Shown here: in pieces, positions 16,825-26,140 of the stretch
Layout: every line of letters begins with the position of its first letter
Position numbering within the stretch: position 1 is the first letter of the stretch
DNA from: a virus
IMG/VR virus record: IMGVR_UViG_3300021403_000029
Span: 1 to 39,413 of that record
Direction: 5' to 3' (one strand)
DNA length: 39,413 nt
Made by a program: the position numbers and the translations under genes
Notes under the pieces: generated by a model
What the model was told of the DNA's origin: nothing
Seen by the model: the letters and a program-made list of their open reading frames with translations, nothing else
The model's database searches: none

Positions 16825-17730
16825 ATGACCATCGACATCACGCGCACGATCCACCCCGACCTGCTCGATGAGTACGTCGAGCAGGTGAACCTTGCCGCGG
16901 GCGCCACCGCCGAGCGCACCTCACCTCGGCGACGGCGCGGGCGTGGTGCGCCGGCTCAAGCTGACGTCTCCCCTCCTGGGGACTCCCAGTCGGTAGAGCC
17001 CTCCGACGCACCACCTGATGGCGCCGAGGTGCGCGAAGACACCTCGGCGCCGACCGCGCCCGAATGGTTGGCAGCCGTCGATGCGGCCACCGATCCCAAG
17101 GAGAAGCTGGCGCTGCTGACGCGCAACCTGCCGCGCGAGGAGCTCACGCGCGACGACGTACTGGCCGGGCTGTTGGGCGATCTGAGCAACCAGCGTGCTC
17201 GCCGCCTGATCGAGGACCAGCAGCGCCAGGCTGAGGAGCAGCAGCGGTTACGCGCCTACGAGCAGGGGGACCTGTACACCCTGGGCCAGCTGAGCGCCGC
17301 CGAGCTGCAGCAGCGCCGCGAGGCCCAGGAGGCCCAGGCGCGCCAGCAGTCGGATCCGTACATCCACGCCGTGCGCACCTTCCAGGCCAGTTTGCCGGAA
17401 GACGTGCAGCGCGAGGTGCAGGGAAAGCAATACGATTCGTTCGGCGCGTATCTGACCGCCGTCCAGGACGCCGCGATTCGCCACGGCGTGAGCGAGGAAG
17501 TCAGAAAGCGCTCGGGGGCCCTGTCCAAAGCAGAGCTCTCGCAAACCGTCGGGAGTGAGATGTCACCCGAGCTAGACGGAGGACCTGCCCAGAGCACCCG
17601 CGAGATCACGGATGCCCAGGTTTCCGCCATGTCGCTCGAGGAGTACGACCGCTTCTTCGACGAAAAAGGCCGGCCTCGGCCGGGTGTTCGTGTGCGCCTG
17701 GAGCGCGGCATAGACGTGCGCAGGCGGTGA
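16825..17730 (+). CDS. Capsid scaffolding protein
   Basis: 301 residues directly before the coat gene. The composition is that of a scaffold: acidic and basic, Q/E-rich, with a long helical coiled-coil stretch at about 130-180 (LIEDQQRQAEEQQRLRAYEQG) and a basic C-terminus (GRPRPGVRVRLERG-x3-RRR) suitable for coat binding. A conserved-looking SLEEYDRFFDEKG segment precedes the tail. Scaffolds template prohead assembly and leave before packaging. Position and composition support this; no enzymatic motif is present. Confidence 0.75.
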   Translation: MTIDITRTIHPDLLDEYVEQVNLAAGATAERTSPRRRRGRGAPAQADVSPPGDSQSVEPSDAPPDGAEVREDTSAPTAPEWLAAVDAATDPKEKLALLTRNLPREELTRDDVLAGLLGDLSNQRARRLIEDQQRQAEEQQRLRAYEQGDLYTLGQLSAAELQQRREAQEAQARQQSDPYIHAVRTFQASLPEDVQREVQGKQYDSFGAYLTAVQDAAIRHGVSEEVRKRSGALSKAELSQTVGSEMSPELDGGPAQSTREITDAQVSAMSLEEYDRFFDEKGRPRPGVRVRLERGIDVRRR

Positions 17731-17734
17731 TCTC

Positions 17735-17755
17735 CCTCACCCCGATGGGGTGAGG
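17735..17755 (+). promoter_or_regulatory. Hairpin in the leader of the coat gene
   Basis: CCTCACCCC and GGGGTGAGG form a perfect 9-bp stem around a GAT loop, between the scaffold stop and the coat ATG (17775). No T-tract follows, so it is not a typical terminator. It could stabilise or define the 5' end of the coat mRNA, allowing more coat than scaffold. A ribosome site (GAAGGGAAG) lies downstream of it. Confidence 0.6.
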
Positions 17756-17774
17756 CCGCTGAAGGGAAGAAGCG

Positions 17775-18626
17775 ATGCCAGTAGGCGCAACGGAGTTTGT
17801 CGACAAGACGATTGCCGACGGTGTGTTCTCGCCCGACATCTGGTCGAAGCAGGTGTTGCGCGCCACCGAGTCGAACCTCGTGTTCGCCAAGGAGGTCAAC
17901 CGCGAGTTCGAGGACGACGCCAGCGTGGGCAAGGCGGTCAAGGTCGCCAGCATCGGCAACGTGGCCGCGCGGGCAAAAGCCGAGAACACGGCGATCACCT
18001 ACGAGACGGTGGCCGAGACGGCGACGACGATTACCTTGAACATCTGGGATTACGCTGCGGTTGGCATCGAAGATATCGTCAAGGTGCAGAGCATCGTCGA
18101 CGTCCAGAACGAGTACCAGATGAAGATGGGCTACGCCATCGCCCGCGACATCGACTCCAAGCTCGCCGCGGACGTGGCCGGCTTCACCCAGACGGTGGGC
18201 ACGCTCGGCACCGCGCTGGCCGACGTCGACGTGGTGCGCGGCAATCAGTACCTGGACGACGCCGACGCGCCCGAGAACGATCGCTTCCTGATCATGTCGC
18301 CGGCCGAGAAGGCCAACAAGATCACCCTGGACCGCTGGTCGAACGCCCTGTACATCGGCAATCCCAAGCCCGCGGTCAGCGGCTCGATCGGGGATATGTA
18401 CGGCCTCAACATCAGCATCACCACCAACCTGGTCAAGCCCGCCGGCGGCCAGGCCAACAACTTCATCTTCCAGCGTGAGGCGATCGCGCTGATTGTGCAG
18501 CGATCGCCGAAGATGCATCTTTTCTACGACATCGACTTCTTCACTTGGAAGCTGGCGTCGGAGGTCATCTTCGGGCACCAGATGATGCGTCCGACGTTCG
18601 GCGTGTGGGCCAAGGGCATTGGCTGA
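17775..18626 (+). CDS. Major capsid (coat) protein
   Basis: 283 residues following the scaffold gene, with a purine-rich ribosome site. It shows the character of a phage coat of HK97 fold without a protease domain: VLRATESNLVFAKEVNREFE, AENTAITYETVAETATTITLN, VQNEYQMKMGYAIARDIDSKLA, and a C-terminal beta-rich FGHQMMRPTFGVWAKGI. Length and the scaffold-coat order match P22-, N4- and T7-type arrangements. It forms the icosahedral shell. The hairpin just upstream may raise its expression. Its last bases overlap the TTG start of the next gene. Confidence 0.88.
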   Translation: MPVGATEFVDKTIADGVFSPDIWSKQVLRATESNLVFAKEVNREFEDDASVGKAVKVASIGNVAARAKAENTAITYETVAETATTITLNIWDYAAVGIEDIVKVQSIVDVQNEYQMKMGYAIARDIDSKLAADVAGFTQTVGTLGTALADVDVVRGNQYLDDADAPENDRFLIMSPAEKANKITLDRWSNALYIGNPKPAVSGSIGDMYGLNISITTNLVKPAGGQANNFIFQREAIALIVQRSPKMHLFYDIDFFTWKLASEVIFGHQMMRPTFGVWAKGIG

Positions 18627-19188
18627 GTCGCTGAGCCTGCTCGAGCGACTCGAGCAGCGTGCCGCTCCGACCGGGGCGGCCACGCCCCACCACGCGCTCA
18701 ACTACAACTATCCGCTGGCGTGGTATCGCCGACCCGACGGCGACATCGTCCAGCTGCAGAGCGACCCCAACAACCGCGCCATGTACGAGGACCTGGGCTT
18801 CGTCATCCTGCGCCTCGACGAGGTCAAGGAGTGGGAGCAGGAGGTGCGCCCCGAGGTCGTGGTGCAGCAGAAGCGCAAGGCGCAGTTGATCACCGGTATC
18901 CGCAGCCTGGTGGCGCGCCACCCGCAGATGCAGATGCTGCCCGACGACGACTTCGCGCTGCGCGACATGGACATCCCCGAGCTCGAGGCCGAGTTCGCGT
19001 CGCTGTGCGAGCAGGCTGGCTACAAGCCGCGGCTGCCGCGCATCCCGCCCGAGAAAGCGGCGCCCAAGGAGCAGCTGCTGATGGGCGTCGAGACGTCGGC
19101 GAGCCACACCCAGGAGGAGATCGCCAGCAAGCTGCAGCGCGGCGAGGGCTACGATCCGATCGACCACGCAAGGAGACGACCACGATGA
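18619..19188 (+). CDS. Head-region protein of unknown function
   Basis: 189 residues from a TTG at 18619 that overlaps the coat stop; no better start lies nearby. It has LAWYRRPDGDIVQLQSDPNNRAMYEDLGFV near the N-terminus, a helical middle rich in charged residues and a basic C-terminus. The PDGDIVQLQ-x5-NRA-x-YEDLGF segment is of a type seen in small proteins next to phage coat genes. It could be a head decoration or connector protein; this is inference from position. Confidence 0.65.
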   Translation: MAESLSLLERLEQRAAPTGAATPHHALNYNYPLAWYRRPDGDIVQLQSDPNNRAMYEDLGFVILRLDEVKEWEQEVRPEVVVQQKRKAQLITGIRSLVARHPQMQMLPDDDFALRDMDIPELEAEFASLCEQAGYKPRLPRIPPEKAAPKEQLLMGVETSASHTQEEIASKLQRGEGYDPIDHARRRPR

Positions 19189-19487
19189 GCGAGTTTCTCG
19201 ACGCGGCCCAGGCGAGCCCGTACATCGCCCCGCCCGCGACCCCGCCCGGCGACCTGTACTTCACCTTCACCAAACCCGACGGCGACTCGTTCCTGGCCAG
19301 CGCGGCACAGGCCGAGGGTTTCCTGCGGCTGGGCTACACCGTGACGGGGGAGCAGACGCTGAGCGATTCGGACACCTTTCGAAACGCAGTTAGCCCGGGG
19401 GCAGTCCTCCCGCCCGCCTCAGGCGTCGACACCACCGAGGCCACCGGCACGAGCGGTGCCCGCCCCCAGACCCCGCCGGCGGCGTAA
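19185..19487 (+). CDS. Small head-region protein
   Basis: 100 residues with AGGAG ten bases before its ATG, overlapping the previous stop. DLYFTFTKPDGDSFLASAAQAEGFLRLGYTV resembles the PDG and LGY parts of the preceding protein, so the two may share a small domain. The tail is T/A/P-rich and disordered. A role in the virion is inferred from position only. Confidence 0.6.
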   Translation: MSEFLDAAQASPYIAPPATPPGDLYFTFTKPDGDSFLASAAQAEGFLRLGYTVTGEQTLSDSDTFRNAVSPGAVLPPASGVDTTEATGTSGARPQTPPAA

Positions 19488-19490
19488 GTC

Positions 19491-19934
19491 GTGACCGAGA
19501 CGCAACCCGAGTCGGTCGTCCCGGCCGCGGGCCACGCCGCGGGCCTGTGGACGCACACGCCGGTGGACTGGCGCGGCAACGAGGGTGTGGCCAAGCCTGC
19601 CAACTGGCCCACCGACGCGGTCAACGGCAATCCGGGCAACGGCACGCGCCCCGGCTCGGCGATGCCACCGCCTGGGCTGACGATCCTGTCGGCCACGCCC
19701 GGCGTGGCCTCGGGCACCGTCACCTGGACGACCAGCGTGGCGAGCGACTCGACGGTCAACTACGGGCCAACCACCAGCTACAACAAGACGGTGAACGACC
19801 CGACGATGGTCACCGCGCACTCGGTGGCACTTACCGGGCTGACCAGCGGCCAGGTAGTGCACTACTCGGTCACCTCGAGCGGCGGTGGCTACTCCGCGAG
19901 CTCGGTCGGCGACAGTACCTTCACCCCGACATGA
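19491..19934 (+). CDS. Fibronectin-III-like small virion protein
   Basis: 147 residues from a GTG four bases after the previous stop. Residues about 60-147 look like one Ig/FN3-type beta sandwich: TILSATPGVASGTVTWTTS, STVNYGPTTSYNKTV, HSVALTGLTSGQVVHYSVTS. This pattern is shared with FN3 modules and with the N-terminal domain of purple acid phosphatases. In phages such domains decorate capsids and tails and may bind cell-surface carbohydrate. The N-terminal 55 residues are proline/asparagine-rich and may be the anchor. Confidence 0.75.
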   Translation: MTETQPESVVPAAGHAAGLWTHTPVDWRGNEGVAKPANWPTDAVNGNPGNGTRPGSAMPPPGLTILSATPGVASGTVTWTTSVASDSTVNYGPTTSYNKTVNDPTMVTAHSVALTGLTSGQVVHYSVTSSGGGYSASSVGDSTFTPT

Positions 19935-20326
19935 GCAACCACCGTCCTGGGTGCGTCTTCGGCCCAGGCTTCTATCGCGTCGTGCTCAGCGACGGTGGCC
20001 GCCGCTTCTGCCAGAACGAGCAACAGGTCGAGGCGGTGCGCCGACTGCTTCCGGCGGGCACCATGGTGCGCGTGCAGCGCGACGCCTGCCTGGATCCGCT
20101 CGAGCCCGACCAGGACGCGCGCGGCGTGGTCGATGGCGAGGCGTTTCTGAATATGCCGCGCGAGCGGGCAATGGCCGAACTCGGCATCACCACCGAGGAC
20201 GACTACCAGCGGACGTACCGCGCCATCGAGGAGGCGGTGCTGGCATCTGACAGGGCGGTGGCCAGTGGCGCTAGGGATCGTCCGTCGGTGGTCGTCAAGA
20301 AGCGCGGCACGCGGGTACTCGAGTAA
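19931..20326 (+). CDS. Hypothetical virion-region protein
   Basis: 131 residues, ATGA overlap with the previous gene. The N-terminus is beta-like (GPGFYRVVLSDGGRRFCQNEQQVEAVRRLLPAG), the middle carries ALAEL-like helical MAELGITTEDDYQRTYRAIEEAV, and the C-terminus is basic. No family recognised. It is in the head-to-tail transition region, where connector and completion proteins are usual. Confidence 0.6.
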   Translation: MSNHRPGCVFGPGFYRVVLSDGGRRFCQNEQQVEAVRRLLPAGTMVRVQRDACLDPLEPDQDARGVVDGEAFLNMPRERAMAELGITTEDDYQRTYRAIEEAVLASDRAVASGARDRPSVVVKKRGTRVLE

Positions 20327-20505
20327 TGCAGACCGACACGCGCATGCTGTTCACCGAGCATCGCACCGGTGGCACGTGGACGCACGTGGGACAGCTCATC
20401 GTGCGCTTTCAACTCGACGACGGCACGATCATCACCGTCACCTTGCCTGACGACCTGGTGGCCCTGCAAAAGCGCACGCTCGAGGACATGCAGTACGGAC
20501 ACTGA
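20326..20505 (+). CDS. Small beta-rich protein
   Basis: 59 residues. Its ATG overlaps the previous TAA by one base and its TGA overlaps the next ATG by one base, strong signs of a coupled real gene. The sequence ([29 protein letters not shown]) suggests a small beta barrel. Function unknown. Confidence 0.65.
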   Translation: MQTDTRMLFTEHRTGGTWTHVGQLIVRFQLDDGTIITVTLPDDLVALQKRTLEDMQYGH

Positions 20506-22313
20506 TGACCGAGACGCCGACGCTCAACCCGATGCAGCCGACCCAGGCCCCGCCTTTGAGGCCGGTGGGGGGTCCCGCGGCGCCACCGCTGGTCCCGCCG
20601 GGCGTGACGCCGCCACCCGTGCCGCCGTTCGAGCCTGACTATCCGCCGGCGTGGATCGGGCCGCCTGGTCCCGCGGGCCCGCCGGGTGCGACCGGACCGC
20701 AGGGGCCGCCTGGGGCGAATTCCACCGTGGCCGGCCCAGCTGGCCCGACGGGCCCCGCTGGACCCCAGGGCACGACCGGCGCCCAGGGCACGCCTGGTCC
20801 GCAGGGGCCCGCGGGGGCAACGGGCAGCCAGGGTCCGACAGGAACGAGCGGTCCACAAGGGCCGCAGGGCGTCCCAGGACCGCAAGGTACGGACTCGACG
20901 GTGCCGGGGCCGGCCGGCCCGCAAGGCGCCACCGGACCTGCGGGCCCGCCTGGCGGCGCGCCTAACTGGCGTGGCACGTGGTCGGCGGGCGCAACCTACG
21001 TCAGCAACGATGCCGTTTCGTACCAGGGCTCGAGCTACTACGCGCCGAGCAGCGTCACCATCGGCGTCGCGCCGCCCGCGGCACCCTGGGCACTCATCGC
21101 TGCCAAGGGCGATGTGGGCGCAACGGGCTCGCAGGGTCCACAAGGCACCACGGGCGCACAGGGCCCGCAAGGCACCCCCGGCGCCACCGGAGCCACAGGC
21201 ACCCAGGGCCCACCGGGCGCAACCGGCGCGCAAGGGCCCACGGGTTCGACCGGCCCCCAGGGCACCACCGGTCCGCAGGGCCTGAGCGTCACCTGGCGTA
21301 ACGCCTGGTCCGCGGCGACGGCGTATGCCGTCAACGACGCGGTGTCCGCGGGCGGCTCGTCGTATATCTGTATCGCCGCGGTCACCGGTGGGGCAGGACC
21401 AGCGAGCGACCCGACGCACTGGTCGCTGATGGCCCAGCAGGGCGCCCAGGGACCCCAGGGCACAGCCGGCGCGACTGGCAGCCAGGGCCCGCAGGGCGCG
21501 ACGGGATCTCAGGGCCCGCAGGGCACCACCGGCGCGACCGGGCCAGGCGTGGCCACTGGCGGCGCGGCAGGTCAGGTGCTGACCAAAAACACCGCGACCA
21601 ACTTCGATACGGGCTGGACGACGCCGTTTTCGCAGGCGCTCGCGGACGCGCGCTACCTGGCCCTCGCTGGCGGCACGCTGGCGGGCAACCTGCTGTTTTC
21701 GACCGACAACACGCGCGACATCGGCGCTAGCGGCGCGACCAGGCCGCGCGATCTGTACCTCGGGCGCAACCTGGCCGTGGGCGGCACGGTCACCGTGCCG
21801 AACGGTTCCATCGCCGGCGCGGCGATCGCGAGCGGTGGCATCACCGCGACGCAGATGGCAGCTGGTGCGGTGACGTCTGCTGCCATCCTGGACGGCACCA
21901 TCGCGACGGCCGACGTGGCCGCGAACGCAATCCAGCAAGCCATCGGCACCTACCTTGCCGCGCCAACCTTCTCGACCACGACCACGAGCGCCTGGGTGGC
22001 GACGCCAGCGACCTTCTCGGTGGCCTCACAGGGTGGCCTCGTGCGCCTCGAGTGGATGGTCACCCTCCAGCACACGGTGGCGACCGCGATCCTGTACTGC
22101 CAGCCCGGCATCGACGGTGTGCCCGGAAGTTCCCTGGGACAGATCACCCTGCCGAATGCGGGGCTGCCGTTCGTCATCACCGGGGTGACCTACGTCACGC
22201 CCTCGGTGGGCACGCACTCGTACACGCTGTATATCTGGCTGTTCTCCGCAGGCACCCTGTCGGCGTCTGCCGGGCAGAGTTGGGGTCTGTACGCGACGGA
22301 GCAGAAACGATGA
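20505..22313 (+). CDS. Collagen-like tail fibre with two carbohydrate-binding-like inserts
   Basis: 602 residues. After a proline-rich start, three blocks of Gly-X-Y triplets (about 53-150, 205-265, 310-345; rich in GPQGP and GATG) should form collagen-like triple helices. Two similar 50-residue modules separate them ([21 protein letters not shown] and [21 protein letters not shown]), resembling CBM5/12-type chitin/carbohydrate-binding folds. The C-terminal 230 residues hold a trimer-like [15 protein letters not shown] segment, then a receptor-binding-like domain that is paralogous to the C-terminus of the protein at 25511. It is likely a side fibre for host recognition. The GC-rich repeats are prone to recombination and assembly error. 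Confidence 0.9.
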   Translation: MTETPTLNPMQPTQAPPLRPVGGPAAPPLVPPGVTPPPVPPFEPDYPPAWIGPPGPAGPPGATGPQGPPGANSTVAGPAGPTGPAGPQGTTGAQGTPGPQGPAGATGSQGPTGTSGPQGPQGVPGPQGTDSTVPGPAGPQGATGPAGPPGGAPNWRGTWSAGATYVSNDAVSYQGSSYYAPSSVTIGVAPPAAPWALIAAKGDVGATGSQGPQGTTGAQGPQGTPGATGATGTQGPPGATGAQGPTGSTGPQGTTGPQGLSVTWRNAWSAATAYAVNDAVSAGGSSYICIAAVTGGAGPASDPTHWSLMAQQGAQGPQGTAGATGSQGPQGATGSQGPQGTTGATGPGVATGGAAGQVLTKNTATNFDTGWTTPFSQALADARYLALAGGTLAGNLLFSTDNTRDIGASGATRPRDLYLGRNLAVGGTVTVPNGSIAGAAIASGGITATQMAAGAVTSAAILDGTIATADVAANAIQQAIGTYLAAPTFSTTTTSAWVATPATFSVASQGGLVRLEWMVTLQHTVATAILYCQPGIDGVPGSSLGQITLPNAGLPFVITGVTYVTPSVGTHSYTLYIWLFSAGTLSASAGQSWGLYATEQKR

Positions 22314-22316
22314 AGC

Positions 22317-23357
22317 ATGCCTAGCCTGGCCCACTACCGGTCCACGTTCAGCGTCGAGGCCGGCCCGTACATCGGCCCAGATAGCTATGACGTCCGCGCG
22401 ATGGGCGGCTCAGACCTCCAGAATCTGTACTGTCGCGCGTACCCCATCCAGTCGGGCATCCCGCAGCAGGACCAGCTCATCGACCGCCCGCTGTACCGTC
22501 CGCAGGCGGTGCAGCCCACCGACAAGCACCGCTACATCAAGGCCTACACGCCGGCCACTGGGCTGATCGAGCCGGATCTGGACTGGGCCCTGCCGCCCAT
22601 CGCGGACCCCGGTGCCGGCACGCTGTATCAGGACCTGGAAGCCTTTACCTACGCCGAGCTCGAGCAGATGACCTACGACGAGATGGAGAACACCGGCCTG
22701 GCAGGCTTCGGCGAACGCTTCGAGGTCCTGGGCCCGTTCGACGTGCCGACGACACACCGCCTGATCAACGACGGCCTCAAACAGTGCTGGCTGGTCGTCG
22801 AGGTGGCGTGTATCCCCACGCCGCTGAAGAGCCGCCACAACCTGAGCGTCGTGTGCCCCTGGCTCCAAGATCCGAACGATGTGCTGCAGGTCGGCCTGAT
22901 CAAGGACTACGTCGATCGCGACCTGCAGGACCCGTTTGAGAGCGTGGTGCGCGGCCAGGTCGAGCGCGACGGCGGCGACTTCTATCTCAACACCGGGACG
23001 ACCAGCTTCGTTGACGGCGATGTCTTGTGGCTGCGCGTGCTCAAGCGCGCCTACGACCACTGCCGCGCGAGCGGTGGCGTCTTCGGCGAACAGCAGGGCC
23101 TGGTGCTCGAAACGGACGAGGCGCCATGTGAGCGGGACTGGGTGGCGTCCTCGGCGCTGGTGATCGCCTGGCGGCGCTTCGCGCACCTGCTCGAGGTCGG
23201 GGCCAACCAGCGCCTGATCCGCGACCAGGCTGCGGCCGCGGCGTGGTTCACCGACCGCTGCCGCGAGCACTTCACCGCGCCGCTGCCAGGTCGCACGCTG
23301 CGCCGACGACGCACCTTTGGGCCGCCGCGCCAGTTGGCAGGACAATACCTCGGATGA
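22317..23357 (+). CDS. Tail or head-tail connector protein, unknown
   Basis: 346 residues starting four bases after the fibre gene. It has a well-ordered, tryptophan- and tyrosine-rich sequence (DVRAMGGSDLQNLYCRAYPIQSG, LEAFTYAELEQMTYDEMENTGL). Together with the beta-propeller-like protein downstream it occupies the place of tail tube and adaptor proteins of podoviruses. No diagnostic motif; role inferred from position and globular character. Its TGA overlaps the next ATG. Confidence 0.6.
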   Translation: MPSLAHYRSTFSVEAGPYIGPDSYDVRAMGGSDLQNLYCRAYPIQSGIPQQDQLIDRPLYRPQAVQPTDKHRYIKAYTPATGLIEPDLDWALPPIADPGAGTLYQDLEAFTYAELEQMTYDEMENTGLAGFGERFEVLGPFDVPTTHRLINDGLKQCWLVVEVACIPTPLKSRHNLSVVCPWLQDPNDVLQVGLIKDYVDRDLQDPFESVVRGQVERDGGDFYLNTGTTSFVDGDVLWLRVLKRAYDHCRASGGVFGEQQGLVLETDEAPCERDWVASSALVIAWRRFAHLLEVGANQRLIRDQAAAAAWFTDRCREHFTAPLPGRTLRRRRTFGPPRQLAGQYLG

Positions 23358-23557
23358 CGATGCAAGACGACGACCTGAAGTGGGGCAAGCTCGCCTACGA
23401 CGCGTATGCCGCCGCGGCCGGCGGCCGTTCGCTGGTGACCGGCGACGACCTGCCACCGTGGATCAACCTGAGCGACCAGCTGAAGACGTGCTGGATCACC
23501 GCCGCAAGGACGGTGGTATTTCAGGCTGAGGCTGACGCGAGGGCCAGAGATCGGTGA
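23354..23557 (+). CDS. Small conserved phage protein
   Basis: 67 residues, ATGA overlap at its start and GTGA overlap at its end. KWGKLAYDAYAAAAGGRSLVTGDDLPPW followed by LSDQLKTCWITAA is a pattern I recognise from many short phage hypothetical proteins, in which GKLAYDAY and W-x3-A recur. Their function is unknown. The gene is translationally coupled to both neighbours. Confidence 0.7.
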   Translation: MTMQDDDLKWGKLAYDAYAAAAGGRSLVTGDDLPPWINLSDQLKTCWITAARTVVFQAEADARARDR

Positions 23558-25497
23558 GCCTGTACGCCAAGCGCGAGCCGTGGCCCTTCAACCTGAAGAT
23601 CTCGGGTACCGGCTTCCTGCTCGGCAGCCCTGGGCCGGGGAAGCCGGCGATGCTCTCGGCCAAGGCTGAGGACATCAGCAAGGTCGACCCGCCCGACTTC
23701 GACTACGCCAACCTGAGCCCGGTGGCCGATCGCGAGGAGCCGTTCGGACCGATGAGCATGGGCATGGGCATGCGTCAGCAGCACAAGTGGCAGGACTATC
23801 GCTACGCCGAGGCGATGGGCTGCGACCTGAGCGTCACGCCCTGGTGCAAGGGCCCGGAGATGCTGGTCGGCACCGGCCAGAGCAACGGCGAGGTCGTCGA
23901 TTTCTTTGAGCTCAACGGCGTACTGTTCGCCGCCGCGGGCACAAAGATCATGCGCTACGACCCGGCGGCCAACGCCTGGACCAGCACCGTCGATCTGGGC
24001 CACACCATCGTGTGTGCCACCGTGTTCGCGTCCAACTTCGACGGTGTGCAGCGCGTGTGGGTCGGCTTCGGCGCGGGCGTCAAGGCGGCGTGGAGCACCG
24101 ACGGCACGACGTTCACCAGCATGACCACCTTCGAGGCGCTGGCGTTCATCCGCATCGCGCGCGAGTGGTGGTGGGCCGACAACGTCAACACGCTGCGCAA
24201 GTGCGATACCAACGCCGACCCGACCGACGAGGCCAACTACACCGCGTTGATCTTCAAGGTGGGCGACATGAGCTCGCCGATTACCGCGCTGCTGGCCACC
24301 GCGGGCGGCGTGCTGGTGGTGTGCAAGACCGACGGGATGTACACCCTGGACCCGGCCGGCGACGACCACCCACTGTTTCCCTTCCTCCAATACGCGCCCA
24401 ACGCGCGAAACGGAAAGTGCCGCGGCCAGTTCCTGAACGACCTGTACGTCGGCTACGGCACCAACCTGTCGCGTGTGGGCCCCGATCTGGGGCTCGAGGA
24501 GATTGGGCCCGAGACACTGCCTGATCAGGACACCGTCGTCCACGGCCAGATCACCAGCTTCGTCGGCGTCGGCGCCCTGTTCGGCTACGCCGGCATCTAC
24601 AACGCCGACACCAACACCAGCTACCTGCTCAAGTTCGGCGCGTTCATCATCCAGGGCACCTTCAGCACGTACCAGACGCTGGCCAACGTGCTGCCAGCGC
24701 CGCAACGCATCGACGCCTGGAACGGCAGCTTGAACCGAGGCTGGAGCGGTAAGTACCCGACCAGGATGTGGACCACCGCTATCGGCGCACCTGGCGGCCA
24801 CAGCTTCACCATGATCGGTTTTTCCGACGGCAGCTTCGAGCGGCTCGTGAACCCCTGTACTTTCAACCCGCTGGCGTGCAGCACGTACCGCTTCCTGGTC
24901 GGTGACGATTGGGTGCGGCTGCCTGACTGGTCGGGCACGTACATCGCCACGCGCAAGACGCTGCGCTGCTTCAGCGTCACCGGCTCGAAGGTCGACGCGG
25001 ACGACTACGTCACGCTCGAGTACAAGACCGACCCGCACCAGGCGGCGTGGACCGACTTCGGCTACACCTTCCAGCACGGCGTGTTCGACCGCCAGCCGTT
25101 CCCGGTGGGCACGGTAACGATCCTGGCGCAGTTCCGCGTGCACCTGCACAACACGGTCAACACGAGCTCGCCCGAGCTCACGAGCGTCTCGATCGGCCAC
25201 GCGCTGCGCCCGTCCAGGCTGATGACGTTCGAAGGCGACATCCTGTGCGCCGACGGGCTGGTGCGGCGCGACGGGGTGCCGATCCGTATGGGCAGGACGA
25301 TGATCCGTCAGCTGGTCGAGGCCGCGGTCGACGACCCCGGCGCGGTCATGGTGGTCATGCCCGACGAGATCCAGACCGAGCTCAGCTTCATCGATTATTC
25401 CGTCAGCCAGTCGTTCGACGAGGTCGGGCGGCAGTGGCGCGGCAGCCTGCACATCAAGGCTGTCCAGTGGACGGCGGTCGAGCCACCACCCAGCTAA
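23554..25497 (+). CDS. Beta-propeller-like tail protein
   Basis: 647 residues from a GTG. The chain is beta-rich and lists short repeated strands of propeller type: VDFFELNGVLFAAAGTKIMRYDPAANAW, QRVWVGFGAGVKAAWSTDG, TALLATAGGVLVVCKTDGMYTL, ITSFVGVGALFGYAGIYN. Such proteins are frequent as tail-stabilising or tail-nozzle components (P22 gp10 type) and as host-binding proteins in podovirus-like phages. The C-terminal third (DADDYVTLEYKTDP, TVTILAQFRVHLHNT) forms a further beta domain. The exact role is inferred from fold impression and position. Confidence 0.7.
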   Translation: MSLYAKREPWPFNLKISGTGFLLGSPGPGKPAMLSAKAEDISKVDPPDFDYANLSPVADREEPFGPMSMGMGMRQQHKWQDYRYAEAMGCDLSVTPWCKGPEMLVGTGQSNGEVVDFFELNGVLFAAAGTKIMRYDPAANAWTSTVDLGHTIVCATVFASNFDGVQRVWVGFGAGVKAAWSTDGTTFTSMTTFEALAFIRIAREWWWADNVNTLRKCDTNADPTDEANYTALIFKVGDMSSPITALLATAGGVLVVCKTDGMYTLDPAGDDHPLFPFLQYAPNARNGKCRGQFLNDLYVGYGTNLSRVGPDLGLEEIGPETLPDQDTVVHGQITSFVGVGALFGYAGIYNADTNTSYLLKFGAFIIQGTFSTYQTLANVLPAPQRIDAWNGSLNRGWSGKYPTRMWTTAIGAPGGHSFTMIGFSDGSFERLVNPCTFNPLACSTYRFLVGDDWVRLPDWSGTYIATRKTLRCFSVTGSKVDADDYVTLEYKTDPHQAAWTDFGYTFQHGVFDRQPFPVGTVTILAQFRVHLHNTVNTSSPELTSVSIGHALRPSRLMTFEGDILCADGLVRRDGVPIRMGRTMIRQLVEAAVDDPGAVMVVMPDEIQTELSFIDYSVSQSFDEVGRQWRGSLHIKAVQWTAVEPPPS

Positions 25498-25510
25498 GGA
25501 GCATTCGAGT

Positions 25511-26140
25511 ATGGCGCGTATCGAGACCGATCCCAACTACACCAGTCCGACGTTCTCGCGTGCCACCGCCGCGACGGACATCGTCAAAAAGGAGGATGTT
25601 CAGGCCGTGGCCGCGGCGTTCTCGACGCATGTGCATGACGGAAGCGGCAAGGGGCTGGCGGTGGCGCTGATCAATGCCTCGGCCATTCCTGATAGCTCGA
25701 TCACCTCTGCCAAAATCGCGGACGGCACGATCGCCACCGCCGACATCGCGACGAATGCGGTGTCAGAGAAGCTGGCCAGTTATTTCGCGGCGCCGGTGTT
25801 TTCCACGACCACCCTCAACACGTGGGTGCTGGCCACGTCGGCCACCGCGAACACCCACGGCTCACCGATCCGCGCTGAGTTCATGGCGACCTTGCAGCAC
25901 ACCGCGGCCGGCGCGGTGTTTCTCATCGGTATCGGCGTGGACGGGGCTCCGCCGGCGGGGTGTGGGCAGGGCACGCTGCCCTCGGCCGGCTTGCCGTTCA
26001 TCGTGAGCGGCGAGATGTACGTGACGCCGTCGGCCGCCTCCCACACGTTTGGGATCTACGTTTACCTGATCTCCGCTGGCACGCTGTCCGCCTCGAGCGG
26101 CATCAACTGGAGTCTGAACTTGACGGAGCAAAAGAAGTGA
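25511..26140 (+). CDS. Short tail fibre sharing its C-terminal module with the collagen-like fibre
   Basis: 209 residues with AAGGAG upstream. The N-terminus (residues 1-45: SPTFSRATAATDIVKKEDV, FSTHVHDGSGKG) is a typical base or attachment segment of phage fibres. From about residue 55 it aligns with the last 180 residues of the 602-residue fibre. Shared blocks are DGTIATAD, the FSTTT segment, LQHT, TLP-x-[18 protein letters not shown] and the terminal TEQK. The two probably present alternative receptor-binding heads. Similarity is visible at the protein level; the DNA has diverged. Confidence 0.8.
   Translation: MARIETDPNYTSPTFSRATAATDIVKKEDVQAVAAAFSTHVHDGSGKGLAVALINASAIPDSSITSAKIADGTIATADIATNAVSEKLASYFAAPVFSTTTLNTWVLATSATANTHGSPIRAEFMATLQHTAAGAVFLIGIGVDGAPPAGCGQGTLPSAGLPFIVSGEMYVTPSAASHTFGIYVYLISAGTLSASSGINWSLNLTEQKK

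Noticed and set aside
20409-21938. Leftward open frame opposite the collagen-like fibre
   Set aside because: It exists because Gly-X-Y codons are GC-rich and lack stop complements; the encoded protein is a low-complexity G/R/A mixture.
23521-25536. Leftward open frame of about 670 codons opposite the beta-propeller-like protein
   Set aside because: Same reasoning: shadow composition and no start context.
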